Positions 31,961 to 40,415 of a DNA stretch of 64,000 nucleotides are shown here, piece by piece. The stretch lies in assembly GCF_010993965.1 (NCBI RefSeq), contig NZ_WIXM01000001.1, positions 186,001-250,000 of the forward strand, in the 5' to 3' direction. The DNA comes from Gracilibacillus sp. YIM 98692 (GTDB lineage Bacteria; Bacillota; Bacilli; Bacillales; Amphibacillaceae). A program made the position numbers and the translations under genes. The notes below the pieces were generated by a model. That model had not been told where the DNA came from. It did not search any database and worked only from the letters and a program-made list of their open reading frames with translations. Each line of letters opens with the position of its first letter. Position 1 is the first letter of the stretch.

Positions 31961-32539
31961 GTGATAAATGAGAGAAACATAAGAGAGGGGGGAGAGCATA
32001 TTCAAGAGGATCAACTTATACGAAGAGTTAAAGCAGGAAATAATCAGGCATTACGAATATTAATCGAACGATACAAACATCATGTTTTTAAAGTGACCTA
32101 CAGTGTCATTCACGATCAAAAAGAAGCAGAAGATTTAGCGCAAGAAACATTTATTAAAATGATGGACGCTCTCCCATCCTATCAATTTCAAGGGTTTAAA
32201 ACATGGATAAGCCGTATTGCCTTACATAAAGCAATAGACTTTAAACGTAAAAAACAACGTCAAAAAGAGGATTTAACCTCTTTTAATCAAGATTATCAGA
32301 TTACCCAATGTGATAATGTCGAGACGGAAGTCATGAAAAAAGAAAAGATAGAAAAAGTCAGAAATGCTATTCATCGCATGCCAAAAAAATTTCATGATGT
32401 TATCAAATGCTATTACCTTGAAGAATTATCGTATAAACAGATAGCTAAAAAATTAAAAGTGGAAGAATCCACGGTGAAAATGCGTTTATTCCGCGCAAGA
32501 AAATGGATGAAAACCAATTGGAAGGAGGATGATTTTTGA
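31952..32539 (+). CDS. ECF-type RNA polymerase sigma factor
   Basis: A group IV sigma factor of about 180-195 residues. Region 2 is HDQKEAEDLAQETFIKM, and region 4 is LEELSYKQIAKKLKVEES followed by TVKMRLFRARKWM. The coordinate given is the outer bound, a TTG at 31952. It has no ribosome binding site and lies within a mobile-element-like end sequence. AGAGGGGGG stands exactly 7 nt before an in-frame ATT at 32000, which would give an N-terminus QEDQLIRRVKAGN right at region 2 and is the more likely start. The stop codon overlaps the ATG of the anti-sigma gene, so the pair is translationally coupled. Confidence 0.9.
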   Translation: MFTVINERNIREGGEHIQEDQLIRRVKAGNNQALRILIERYKHHVFKVTYSVIHDQKEAEDLAQETFIKMMDALPSYQFQGFKTWISRIALHKAIDFKRKKQRQKEDLTSFNQDYQITQCDNVETEVMKKEKIEKVRNAIHRMPKKFHDVIKCYYLEELSYKQIAKKLKVEESTVKMRLFRARKWMKTNWKEDDF

Positions 32540-32973
32540 TGGAACATCTAAGCAAAGATATATTGAAGCTCTATATGAACCATGAGTTAGATGTAGAAGA
32601 ACAAGAAAGAACAGAGTCACATCTTTATGATTGCGATGATTGCTTAAATGTCTACCTTGCATTAATAGAATCTCAAACGCTAAAGCATTCCGTTTCAGAT
32701 GATTTCACAGATCAGACCGTTTCCAAAATATATTCACAAACAAAATCTCATCAAAAATCAAAGAAACCTTATTCATCCAAAAATAGAAAGCTTATCACTC
32801 ATTATTTTCTTGCAGCAGGTTTAACCATTGTGCTGATGTTAACTGGCATATTTCAAACTGTTTTAGATGTGACAAATGATTATCAAGTAGAAACAAGCAC
32901 TTCCATTACCGATCAGCTAATGCAAAAGACAAATACTTTATTAGATTACATGAAAGGGGATCATAAACAATGA
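32539..32973 (+). CDS. Membrane anti-sigma factor with zinc-binding motif
   Basis: A 144-residue protein starting at ATG 32539 behind GGAGG and overlapping the sigma gene by one base. The N-terminal cytoplasmic part has the His-x3-Cys-x2-Cys pattern (HLYDCDDC, about 29-36) of zinc-binding anti-sigma domains. One transmembrane helix follows at about 87-108 and a short extracytoplasmic tail ends the protein. It should hold the upstream ECF sigma factor inactive at the membrane until a signal arrives. The stop codon overlaps the start of the next gene by four bases. Confidence 0.85.
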   Translation: MEHLSKDILKLYMNHELDVEEQERTESHLYDCDDCLNVYLALIESQTLKHSVSDDFTDQTVSKIYSQTKSHQKSKKPYSSKNRKLITHYFLAAGLTIVLMLTGIFQTVLDVTNDYQVETSTSITDQLMQKTNTLLDYMKGDHKQ

Positions 32974-34052
32974 ATAAGTCACCAATATTAGCACTTTTCT
33001 TAGCCTTTTTTCCTGGATTTGGACATTTGTACTTAGGTCTGAAAATTCGAGGAGTTCTCTATCCATTTTTCTTTCTAGGTGCACTCGGATTGGCATTTGT
33101 TACAGGTGTATATGTATATGATGATTTTGTGTTTATTTTCTTCTTTTTGGCAGCCGCGTTTATTTGGATTGTGAATATGCTGGATATCGTTATCACGTTA
33201 ATTAATCGATCGCATATTAAAGTTTCCAACCCGCATCATGACAGCCACATAGAAACTAAACCGCTGCAAAATGAACGTTTCTCTACGATTTTATTATCTT
33301 TCATTCCAGGAGTCGGACATTTTTACATGGGATTAACCCATCGAGGCTTAACCTTTTTAGCTGGTTTTTTCGGGATTATCACAATGATATTCTTCGTTAG
33401 TGTCATCACAAGCAGTGTCTTTTTAATATTTCTGTTAGCCTTGCCTATTATTTGGGTATACAGCTTATTTGATGCTATTCAATTGTTAAACAAAAAACAA
33501 GCAGGTGAATTATTAGAGGATAAAACGATTATGGATGATCTTGAAAAGTTTCGTGAAGATGGCAAGAAAAGCAAAATGTTAGCTACCGCCTTGTCGATCT
33601 TTCCTGGTGCTGGACATATGTATTTAAGCTTACAAAAAAGAGGACTCCAATTAATGGCAGCCTTTTTGTTGTCCATATATATCTTAGATGTGTTACACCT
33701 GTCCCTTTTCTTCTTTCTTATTCCAATTATTTGGTTCTTTAGTTTTTTTGATGCCTTACAACTCACTAATCGAATGGATGATGAAGAGGTAGAAGATGTC
33801 CCGGTGATAAAACACTTAGCCAATCACCAAAAGTGGCTTGGAATAGGCTTGTTATTGTTAGGCCTCTTTTACTTATTTGATTCTGTGTTATTTCCTGTTT
33901 TAGCAGATAATATAAGAGCTGCATTGGATATTAATTTATGGCATTACTATAATAGATATTTTCAAGTCTCTATCGTTTCTCTATTGCTAATCGGCGGAGG
34001 CCTTAAACTAATCAGCGGCTCTAAAAAAATAAAACAGGAGAATTTGGAATGA
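32970..34052 (+). CDS. Membrane protein with three TM2-like repeats
   Basis: A 360-residue polytopic membrane protein coupled to the anti-sigma gene (ATGA-type overlap). It consists of three repeats of about 110 residues. Each begins with a glycine turn: FFPGFGHLYLGLKIRG, FIPGVGHFYMGLTHRG and IFPGAGHMYLSLQKRG. These match the TM2 domain signature, and each repeat ends with a hydrophobic pair and an F/LDA motif. Two further helices close the C-terminus. Its place in a sigma/anti-sigma operon suggests that it senses or carries out the envelope response. No transport or enzyme motif was seen. Confidence 0.75.
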   Translation: MNKSPILALFLAFFPGFGHLYLGLKIRGVLYPFFFLGALGLAFVTGVYVYDDFVFIFFFLAAAFIWIVNMLDIVITLINRSHIKVSNPHHDSHIETKPLQNERFSTILLSFIPGVGHFYMGLTHRGLTFLAGFFGIITMIFFVSVITSSVFLIFLLALPIIWVYSLFDAIQLLNKKQAGELLEDKTIMDDLEKFREDGKKSKMLATALSIFPGAGHMYLSLQKRGLQLMAAFLLSIYILDVLHLSLFFFLIPIIWFFSFFDALQLTNRMDDEEVEDVPVIKHLANHQKWLGIGLLLLGLFYLFDSVLFPVLADNIRAALDINLWHYYNRYFQVSIVSLLLIGGGLKLISGSKKIKQENLE

Positions 34053-34082
34053 GACAATAGTGCGCAGGATTCTGTCTCAATG
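34049..34082 (+). terminator. Weak hairpin after the TM2-repeat gene
   Basis: TGAGACA pairs with TGTCTCA, starting at the stop codon. There is no T-run, so termination is uncertain. A stronger candidate is at 34192-34230. Confidence 0.35.
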
Positions 34083-34191
34083 ACGGGGGATTTCTGGGAT
34101 ATCGTAACTTCAAGCATTCTCTAACATTGGGACATATGAATACATCTAAAAGAAAAAGAATATATGGATGGATATTTGTTTTTAGGAGGAA

Positions 34192-34230
34192 AGACCTCGC
34201 CTATTCGCTTGGCATTTAATAGGGAGGTCT
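34192..34230 (+). terminator. Long hairpin, probable terminator
   Basis: AGACCTCGCCTATT pairs with AATAGGGAGGTCT with one bulged base and is followed by ACTTTCT. It may end the sigma-factor operon. Confidence 0.5.
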
Positions 34231-34293
34231 ACTTTCTACTACTGGCATGAACCCATTATATTCTTTTGCAGGTCATTCTGAGCTTCTAATTAT

Positions 34294-34562
34294 TTAACAG
34301 GGTTACTAAATATTCTTATCAATGGAAGATTATAATACCAAGGCTTGGGAAACAATATCATCATATTTCTGCATGGGGAAATGACCCACATGATGATCCG
34401 GAAACTCCCAAAAAATTACAAGTGGGATCAGAACCTCACCATCATTATCACGTACCAGGCGATTGACAACACCGGAAAGAGAATTGGAGTGTGTGGACTC
34501 TCGAAGATGCCTTTTCCTTTGTTGCCCATTACATACGGAGTGAGGAAGAATATCAACCTTAA
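34294..34562 (+). pseudogene. Decayed gene with in-frame stop
   Basis: One plus-strand frame reads like a protein: KQYHHISAWGNDPHDDP, then SEPHHHYHVPGD, a TGA, and then WTLEDAFSFVAHYIRSEEEY up to TAA 34562. The text after the stop keeps the same frame and style, so this looks like a recent nonsense mutation in a small His-rich protein. There is no clear start codon or ribosome binding site. I do not recognise the family. The rest of 34053-34816 shows only the hairpins noted. Confidence 0.4.
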
Positions 34563-34816
34563 TCAATAGGAGTAGTGAATGGAAATCCATAGACAATAAA
34601 ATAATGAATGGTAATTTATATTCTAAGGATGCTGAAAAACTCCTTAAACTCTTTGCTCACTTTAACTACAAATTCAAATGTAATTAATACCATCCTCCCA
34701 TATAAAGTTTTTACATACAACAATATGTCCGTACCCTGGAAACATTAAAGAAAAACAAACAATCAATAATGGATTTTTATAATGTAAATAGTTTGATGTA
34801 AAAGAATTGGTGCTCT

Positions 34817-37800
34817 CTAACCATTACTCAACTGTTTTATCTTCTGATCGATTCGTTCGATTTCTGCATAGGCATCTTTCCACCAATTGCGACTCCAAAT
34901 CCTTTCTATTTCCCAACCTTTTTGCTCTAAGAAACGTTGACGATACACATCTCGTTCCCTTGCTGCTGGTGCACTGTGATACATCGCACCATCACATTCA
35001 ATCCCTAACACATATTTGCTCGGATCATTGGGATCGACGACTGCTAGATCAATTCGATAGCCGGACATCCCGACTTGTGTATCCACCTGGTATCCAATCT
35101 CTCTTAACTTATCATAAACCTCTTCCTCGAATACCGAATCAAAGGTCAAGCTCCCCTCTTGTCTTGTTGTATTTACCTCACCACTCAAGTCTGTGACGGT
35201 CGCTTCGATTCTTTCCTTGTTCAAGTTCGAAACAGCTTGTGCATATTCCATATAGGCCTTTAACAATTTAGGACCGATATTTTTCGAATTCGTCACATTC
35301 AATTCATTTGGTTCAATACTTGAAACAAGGTGAATCTCTTCCTTTGCACGAGTCACCGCAACATTCAAGCGGTTCTCGCCGCCCTCATGCCCAAGTGTAC
35401 CAAAGCGATTATATACTTTCCCTTCCTCATTCTTTGCATAGGCTATCGAAAAAATAATGATGTCACGCTCGTCCCCTTGCACATTTTCAATATTTTTCAC
35501 AAAAATACGCTCATCCAAGTCACGACTCATGACCTGATCATAGACGACACCAAATTCTGAATCCTCTTCACTTGTATGATCAATCGCATCTTCAATAGCC
35601 GTTTGCTGCTTCGCATTAAACGTCATAATCCCAATCGATTTGGAAGAATCCTCGATTAGTTTTTGTTTTAATAATTGAACGACATCTTCTGCTTCTACTG
35701 TGTTTCGTTGATTAACCCAGCGCCCGTTGGATTTATGCCATTGAATCGCAGCAGGATCCTGCAAGTGATTCACATTCGGTGCAATTTGCATTTGCCCATG
35801 ATAAAAGGCATGGTTGGAAAAGTTAATCAGCTCTTCTGATTTCGAGCGATAATGCCATTCTAATAGTCTGCTTGGCAAAACACGCTTGGCAAGATTAAGC
35901 AAGCTTTGTGACTCCTCATATTCTTCCTGTTCCTCATCGATATCCGATTCCACTGCTCCTTTAAACAAGGAAGATGGCGGCAATTGCTGCTCATCCCCAG
36001 CAACGACAATCTTGTTCCCTCTGTAAATGGCCGGCATACCATTTTCCACTGTACATTGAGATGCTTCATCAAAAATGACTAAATCAAACATCTTTTCTTC
36101 TAATGGAAAAATCGCAGAAGCAATTTCAGGAGATATCAGCCATACCGGCATTACGTCAAGCAACCCATTCAAAGCAAACTCATTAACTAAGCGACGTACC
36201 GGCCAAATTTGCCGTTTCTTTCCTGTTTGATAGATAATATCTTTCACAGCCTTTGGATTGGTTTCTTTTACTTCGTGAATCATCTGCCTCATCTGATTTT
36301 GCAGCAATTCAATCGCTAACTGTTGTTTTTTCTTCAAGAACTCTTCTAGTTCTTCCGTCAATACTTGAAAATTACCTGTTCCAATTGTGGCGATTTCGGG
36401 ATATTTCCTCTCAATTTCATCAATCCAATGAATATAAGCCGATTGCCTCGCCACTTCTTCCCATTCCTTCGCTAAGTTACCGGAATCAGATAAGTTCCGC
36501 TCAATCAAACGATCAATCATCATTTGAACCATTTCCGCACTATCATCATACAATCGATCCATTTCTCTTAATTCATCAAAAAACTCTTTGATGTAATCTT
36601 GCTTCTTTTGTAACGTTGACAGCGGGATATCTCCTTTGGAAACAAGATGCTTCATCTCTTTCAGAGAATCATTCGTAAAATAAGCATCCATTTTGTCCAA
36701 GTGTTGGAATAATCCTTCCGTAGCTTTCGATAAATCATATAGGATAGTGAGACTTTCTTGTAACTTTGGCCATTCTTTAGATGATAGACCTTTAAATTTT
36801 TCCCCATCTAATAATTCTTCCATAATCGTTTTCCCTGTAAAAGATGTCCACAGCCATAAACGTAATTTCTTTAACGTTTTCTTATCATCTGTATTCAAAT
36901 CATCATAGATTTTGGACAGCTTTCCATCAATTTGACGGCTATAGGATGGTGTAATGTCTTCATCATCAAAATGTGCTAAATAATCTATGCTTTTTTCCGC
37001 TTCTTCAATCGCTTGGCCAAGCTGTTCAATCATTTGAATTCGGTCCTTCAATTCCATTTCACTAAAGGATTTTCGATCATAAACTGGGGTGTCCTCTCCG
37101 CCAAACGTATCGTAATACCTCCCATAGGTGCTCACTTTTCTTAAAGTATCCTCTAAATTATTTTTATCTAGTTCATTTAAAATATCATCTAAACCAATCA
37201 TCCGATCTTGTTCTTTTGCTGGCTTACTGTAACCATATAAATCATAGGCTCTAAATCCATGGTTTTGCACTTCAAACAAGGCTTGCGCAATCTGATCTAA
37301 TTTATTTTCCGCTTTGATAATTTGTTCAGACAACATGTCAAATTCCTGTGCTAAATCCTTATAGGAATGGTTTTGATTCAGCTGCACATTTAGCTTTTGA
37401 TATAAAGAATTGCGATCATTTTTTTCATCGTGCAGTAAAGCAACATTCGAAGATAATCCTAAACTATCCAAGCGTTGATAAACCACATCAAGTGCAGCAC
37501 GTTTCTGCGTCACAAGCATCACACGTTCATCATTTGCCATCGCATTGGAGATCATATTGACAATGACCTGCGATTTTCCTGTGCCAGGCGGCCCATGTAC
37601 GACCATCCCTTTCTCAGAGGCGAGGGAATCGATAATTCGTTCCTGCGACGCATCCGTATCTAATACAAAAAATTTACGTTTTTCCTGTTCCAGCTTTTCC
37701 TGATAGGATTGATCCTTATGCGCAGGAAGATTATCAACAGATTGGCTGCCTGCTTGTACTTCGACATCTAAAAATTCAGAAACTACTCCTAAATCCTCTT

Positions 37801-38557
37801 CCCCTTGTTCCAGTAACTCGATAAATTCTTCATAATCTCGCAGAATAGCTGAATCCCCTTGAGGAAAATGACCAATCACTGCTTGATGATTTAATTGAAA
37901 GCTCCCTTTTGAAAAGGTTGGGATTTCGGATTTGGTATATGGCTCAACAGGTTCTAACTCCTCTGCCTCATTTACCGAAACGGAAATCGCATTATCTGTT
38001 AGCCACTTTGCCCAGCTTTCAAGATCAGCTGTATCCGCTTGGCTTTCCGCTTCATCAAATAAAGCATCCGGAACATATAAATTGCTTAACTTTTGCATTG
38101 CTAAAAACAATGTTCGATTCAATTGCGGTGCTTGATCAATTAAAGGCTCCACCTGCCACTCAATCCCATTCTTCTTGTTACGATGTAATCGAATTGGGTA
38201 CAAAAAAAGCGGTGCACGTACATAAGTCCCGTCCGTCATCGCCCCTTCTAAAAAGGGATAACCTAAATATAAATCATAAAGACCTGTTTCTTCTTCGATC
38301 GATTTTATATTTCGATATAGCGTTGTTAGTTTTCTAGAAAGAGTGAATGATGCATCTAGATCCGCTTTTTCTTTCACTATACTTTTCGTTTTTTTATCGA
38401 TAAAATCATCAAGGACTTGATCCGGATCTTTGTCTATTTTAAGTAATTCATTTAAATCAAACGTCCATTTATTATAGAGCTTTAACAATCGAATCGATCG
38501 ATTGCTCCGGCTAATATTATTTAAACGATCTCGTAAGACCGTTAATTTTTCTATCAT
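34817..38557 (-). CDS. DUF4011-type SF1 helicase with Vsr-like nuclease domain
   Basis: A 1246-residue protein. The N-terminal part (about 1-240) resembles DUF4011. A superfamily 1 helicase follows, with Walker A GPPGTGKS (322-329), a long coiled insertion (about 400-780), a DEAS Walker B, GDEQQLPPSSLF, and C-terminal motifs QGDERDIIIFS and NVAVTRAK. The last about 110 residues (GYRIDLAVVDP and GIECDGAMYHSAPAARERD) form a Vsr/DUF559-like endonuclease fold of the PD-(D/E)xK type. Helicases of this layout have been reported among candidate antiphage systems. Here it stands alone, with a terminator on its upstream side (38665-38698), so defence is a possibility and not shown. It could also be a repair enzyme. 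Confidence 0.85.
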   Translation of the reverse strand: MIEKLTVLRDRLNNISRSNRSIRLLKLYNKWTFDLNELLKIDKDPDQVLDDFIDKKTKSIVKEKADLDASFTLSRKLTTLYRNIKSIEEETGLYDLYLGYPFLEGAMTDGTYVRAPLFLYPIRLHRNKKNGIEWQVEPLIDQAPQLNRTLFLAMQKLSNLYVPDALFDEAESQADTADLESWAKWLTDNAISVSVNEAEELEPVEPYTKSEIPTFSKGSFQLNHQAVIGHFPQGDSAILRDYEEFIELLEQGEEDLGVVSEFLDVEVQAGSQSVDNLPAHKDQSYQEKLEQEKRKFFVLDTDASQERIIDSLASEKGMVVHGPPGTGKSQVIVNMISNAMANDERVMLVTQKRAALDVVYQRLDSLGLSSNVALLHDEKNDRNSLYQKLNVQLNQNHSYKDLAQEFDMLSEQIIKAENKLDQIAQALFEVQNHGFRAYDLYGYSKPAKEQDRMIGLDDILNELDKNNLEDTLRKVSTYGRYYDTFGGEDTPVYDRKSFSEMELKDRIQMIEQLGQAIEEAEKSIDYLAHFDDEDITPSYSRQIDGKLSKIYDDLNTDDKKTLKKLRLWLWTSFTGKTIMEELLDGEKFKGLSSKEWPKLQESLTILYDLSKATEGLFQHLDKMDAYFTNDSLKEMKHLVSKGDIPLSTLQKKQDYIKEFFDELREMDRLYDDSAEMVQMMIDRLIERNLSDSGNLAKEWEEVARQSAYIHWIDEIERKYPEIATIGTGNFQVLTEELEEFLKKKQQLAIELLQNQMRQMIHEVKETNPKAVKDIIYQTGKKRQIWPVRRLVNEFALNGLLDVMPVWLISPEIASAIFPLEEKMFDLVIFDEASQCTVENGMPAIYRGNKIVVAGDEQQLPPSSLFKGAVESDIDEEQEEYEESQSLLNLAKRVLPSRLLEWHYRSKSEELINFSNHAFYHGQMQIAPNVNHLQDPAAIQWHKSNGRWVNQRNTVEAEDVVQLLKQKLIEDSSKSIGIMTFNAKQQTAIEDAIDHTSEEDSEFGVVYDQVMSRDLDERIFVKNIENVQGDERDIIIFSIAYAKNEEGKVYNRFGTLGHEGGENRLNVAVTRAKEEIHLVSSIEPNELNVTNSKNIGPKLLKAYMEYAQAVSNLNKERIEATVTDLSGEVNTTRQEGSLTFDSVFEEEVYDKLREIGYQVDTQVGMSGYRIDLAVVDPNDPSKYVLGIECDGAMYHSAPAARERDVYRQRFLEQKGWEIERIWSRNWWKDAYAEIERIDQKIKQLSNG

Positions 38558-38664
38558 TTATATCACCTAATTTTAAAAATAAGTTTCGTTGCTATTATAC
38601 AACAAAACTTATGATGGATAAAAAGTATGGGGTTCTATCAATAAGACGAATATCAATAAGAGCA

Positions 38665-38698
38665 AAATCCCTCATGCCGGATAAGACATGAGGGATTT
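38665..38698. terminator. Terminator between RNase H-like and helicase genes
   Basis: AAATCCCTCATG pairs perfectly with CATGAGGGATTT. It lies downstream of the RNase H-like gene on the minus strand. Confidence 0.85.
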
Positions 38699-38711
38699 GT
38701 TTGAACTATTT

Positions 38712-39368
38712 CTAATCTAATGTCACAGTACTAGACACTTCTACTTCCTGAACAGCTTGAGCGGCTAAGCGGTCGGCCTCTCGATTTTTCTTACGGCTGA
38801 CATACTCGTAGGAGGGCACGATTCCTAATTGATCGATTTTATCTTCAATCCGATCGATCCATTTTGATAAAGATTCTTCCAGGCACGGCCATTCATCATT
38901 CAATTGATTGATCACCACTTTCGAATCCCCTTTTATCCAAACATCTAAGTGATCAATCCCTAATTGCTCTGCTGCTTCCAGTGCCAAGTGAAGAGCGGCA
39001 TATTCCGATTCATTGTTATTATCTAACCCATCGATTAGTGCATTTTTTCGCAATCGAAAAGAAGAGCCATTTTGGTCATAATAGATGACACAACCAAGGC
39101 CGGATTGGTTCGTTTCTAAATCAAAACTGCCGTCAAAATATATCACCACGTTATGAGGTTCTGTCTCTAGTTCTTTCAAATATTGCGTTAACTCTTTCTT
39201 TGTCCAGCTCGTTTCATATCGATCGATAAACGTGATATGTTTGGCTCTGTTTGTCCGTTCCAAATCCTCTGCAATATTTAACGCTTTTTCTATATCCATT
39301 TCCTCGGTATTGAAAAACGCCTCATGCCCACCAGGAGTGCGATACGTTATGTCCATCTTTATCTGCAC
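38712..39368 (-). CDS. RNase H-fold protein (RNase HI-like)
   Basis: A 218-residue protein. The first 65 residues are an unrelated N-terminal region. An RNase H fold follows, with the four acidic residues Asp79 (YFDGSF), Glu120 (NNNESEY), Asp148 (KGDSK) and Asp199 (NREADRLAA) in the expected order. The catalytic set is complete, so nuclease activity on RNA in RNA:DNA hybrids is likely. Similar two-part proteins occur across Bacillales (YpeP type). The start is GTG 39368 with AAAGGTGG 8 nt upstream; the ATG at 39356 is worse placed. It has its own terminator and appears monocistronic. Confidence 0.85.
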   Translation of the reverse strand: MQIKMDITYRTPGGHEAFFNTEEMDIEKALNIAEDLERTNRAKHITFIDRYETSWTKKELTQYLKELETEPHNVVIYFDGSFDLETNQSGLGCVIYYDQNGSSFRLRKNALIDGLDNNNESEYAALHLALEAAEQLGIDHLDVWIKGDSKVVINQLNDEWPCLEESLSKWIDRIEDKIDQLGIVPSYEYVSRKKNREADRLAAQAVQEVEVSSTVTLD

Positions 39369-39544
39369 AATTCAGTCCACCTTTTGGCTTTTTCATTATT
39401 GTAACCGATTGTGGAGGTAAGATGCATGGTGAAGTTATGGACATTCTGATACTAGAATAAAAAGTGGATACCCCATTAACATCCAAAAAATCTGACTTTT
39501 TGCAACAATAATGGAACGAATGTCCGCTTCATAAATGTGCTCAC

Positions 39545-40246
39545 TTATGTCAAAAAATACCTCATAAGCTCTTCCGCACTATGAACTTCTTTATCTGGGT
39601 AAAACGCACTGTCCTGATCCATCTCTCTTGTCCGGTGATTTATCCAAATGGCCTGCCATCCCGCTTGTTTGGCACCAATGACATCTTTTTCAAAAGAATC
39701 CCCTACATAAACGGTTTGCGCTGGATCGCATGCCAGCTTTTTTTCTATCAGATCAAAAATTTCCCTTTTAGGTTTGGCATAGCCGTAGCTTCCAGAAATA
39801 AAAATATTCTCTTCTGGGATCCACTTGTTTAGCTGTAATTGTTTGATTTTCATCGACTGATGATGTTCTTCCCCGTTTGTCAGAATCGCAAGCTGCTTGC
39901 CCTCACGTTGAAGTGCATCTAACAATTCTATCACCTCAGGAAATAGCGTGATTTTTCCCTGTTCTTCCTTATACACTTCATGAAAGGCAGCTGCTTTCTT
40001 TTCATCCATCGGAATATCATAATCTTGGCATGCTCTAATTATTCGTCCGGTTTGCCATTCAAATGCCGTGATCTCCCCTGCCTCGCTCTGATCAAACAAT
40101 ATCTCACTATATTTTCTGCTCGAGCGATAAATTTGATCGATTTCATCATAGGTAAACGTTCCATCTATCATTTTTCGAAATGTGTGATGAAAAGACATTG
40201 CCTGATCATACAACGTATCATCCACATCTAAAATAATCGTATTCAA
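39545..40246 (-). CDS. HAD-IA family hydrolase (YjjG-like)
   Basis: A 233-residue HAD phosphatase. Motif I is LDVDDTLYD, motif II LTNGE, the Lys of motif III lies in YAKPKREIF and motif IV is GDSFEKDVIGAK. The helical cap of subfamily IA spans about 15-95. Relatives act on nucleotides (YjjG-type 5'-nucleotidase) or small sugar phosphates. ATG 40246 follows AGGAGG. It is not part of the downstream operon and stands alone between two terminators. Confidence 0.85.
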   Translation of the reverse strand: MNTIILDVDDTLYDQAMSFHHTFRKMIDGTFTYDEIDQIYRSSRKYSEILFDQSEAGEITAFEWQTGRIIRACQDYDIPMDEKKAAAFHEVYKEEQGKITLFPEVIELLDALQREGKQLAILTNGEEHHQSMKIKQLQLNKWIPEENIFISGSYGYAKPKREIFDLIEKKLACDPAQTVYVGDSFEKDVIGAKQAGWQAIWINHRTREMDQDSAFYPDKEVHSAEELMRYFLT

Positions 40247-40375
40247 TCATTTCTCCTCCTTATCTACAGTTGCAAGTCTATTATAACAAATGAAGAATGG
40301 AATGGTTTTAAGTAATCCTTCGAAAGGACAGATGGCTCTGTTTCTTTAAATTGATATTTTCCACAACATAAAAAA

Positions 40376-40404
40376 GGCTGCCTATTTTATCTGAATAGAC
40401 AACC
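40376..40404 (-). terminator. Terminator of the glycan-catabolic operon
   Basis: On the minus strand GGTTGTCTAT pairs with ATAGGCAGCC (two G-U pairs), followed by a T-run. It lies just after the beta-mannosidase stop codon. Confidence 0.8.
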
Positions 40405-40415
40405 CTTTCAGCTCG

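Noticed and set aside
34330-34596. Minus-strand 88-codon and plus-strand 74-codon frames
   Set aside because: A third frame on the plus strand reads more like a real, decayed protein. These two are shadows of it.
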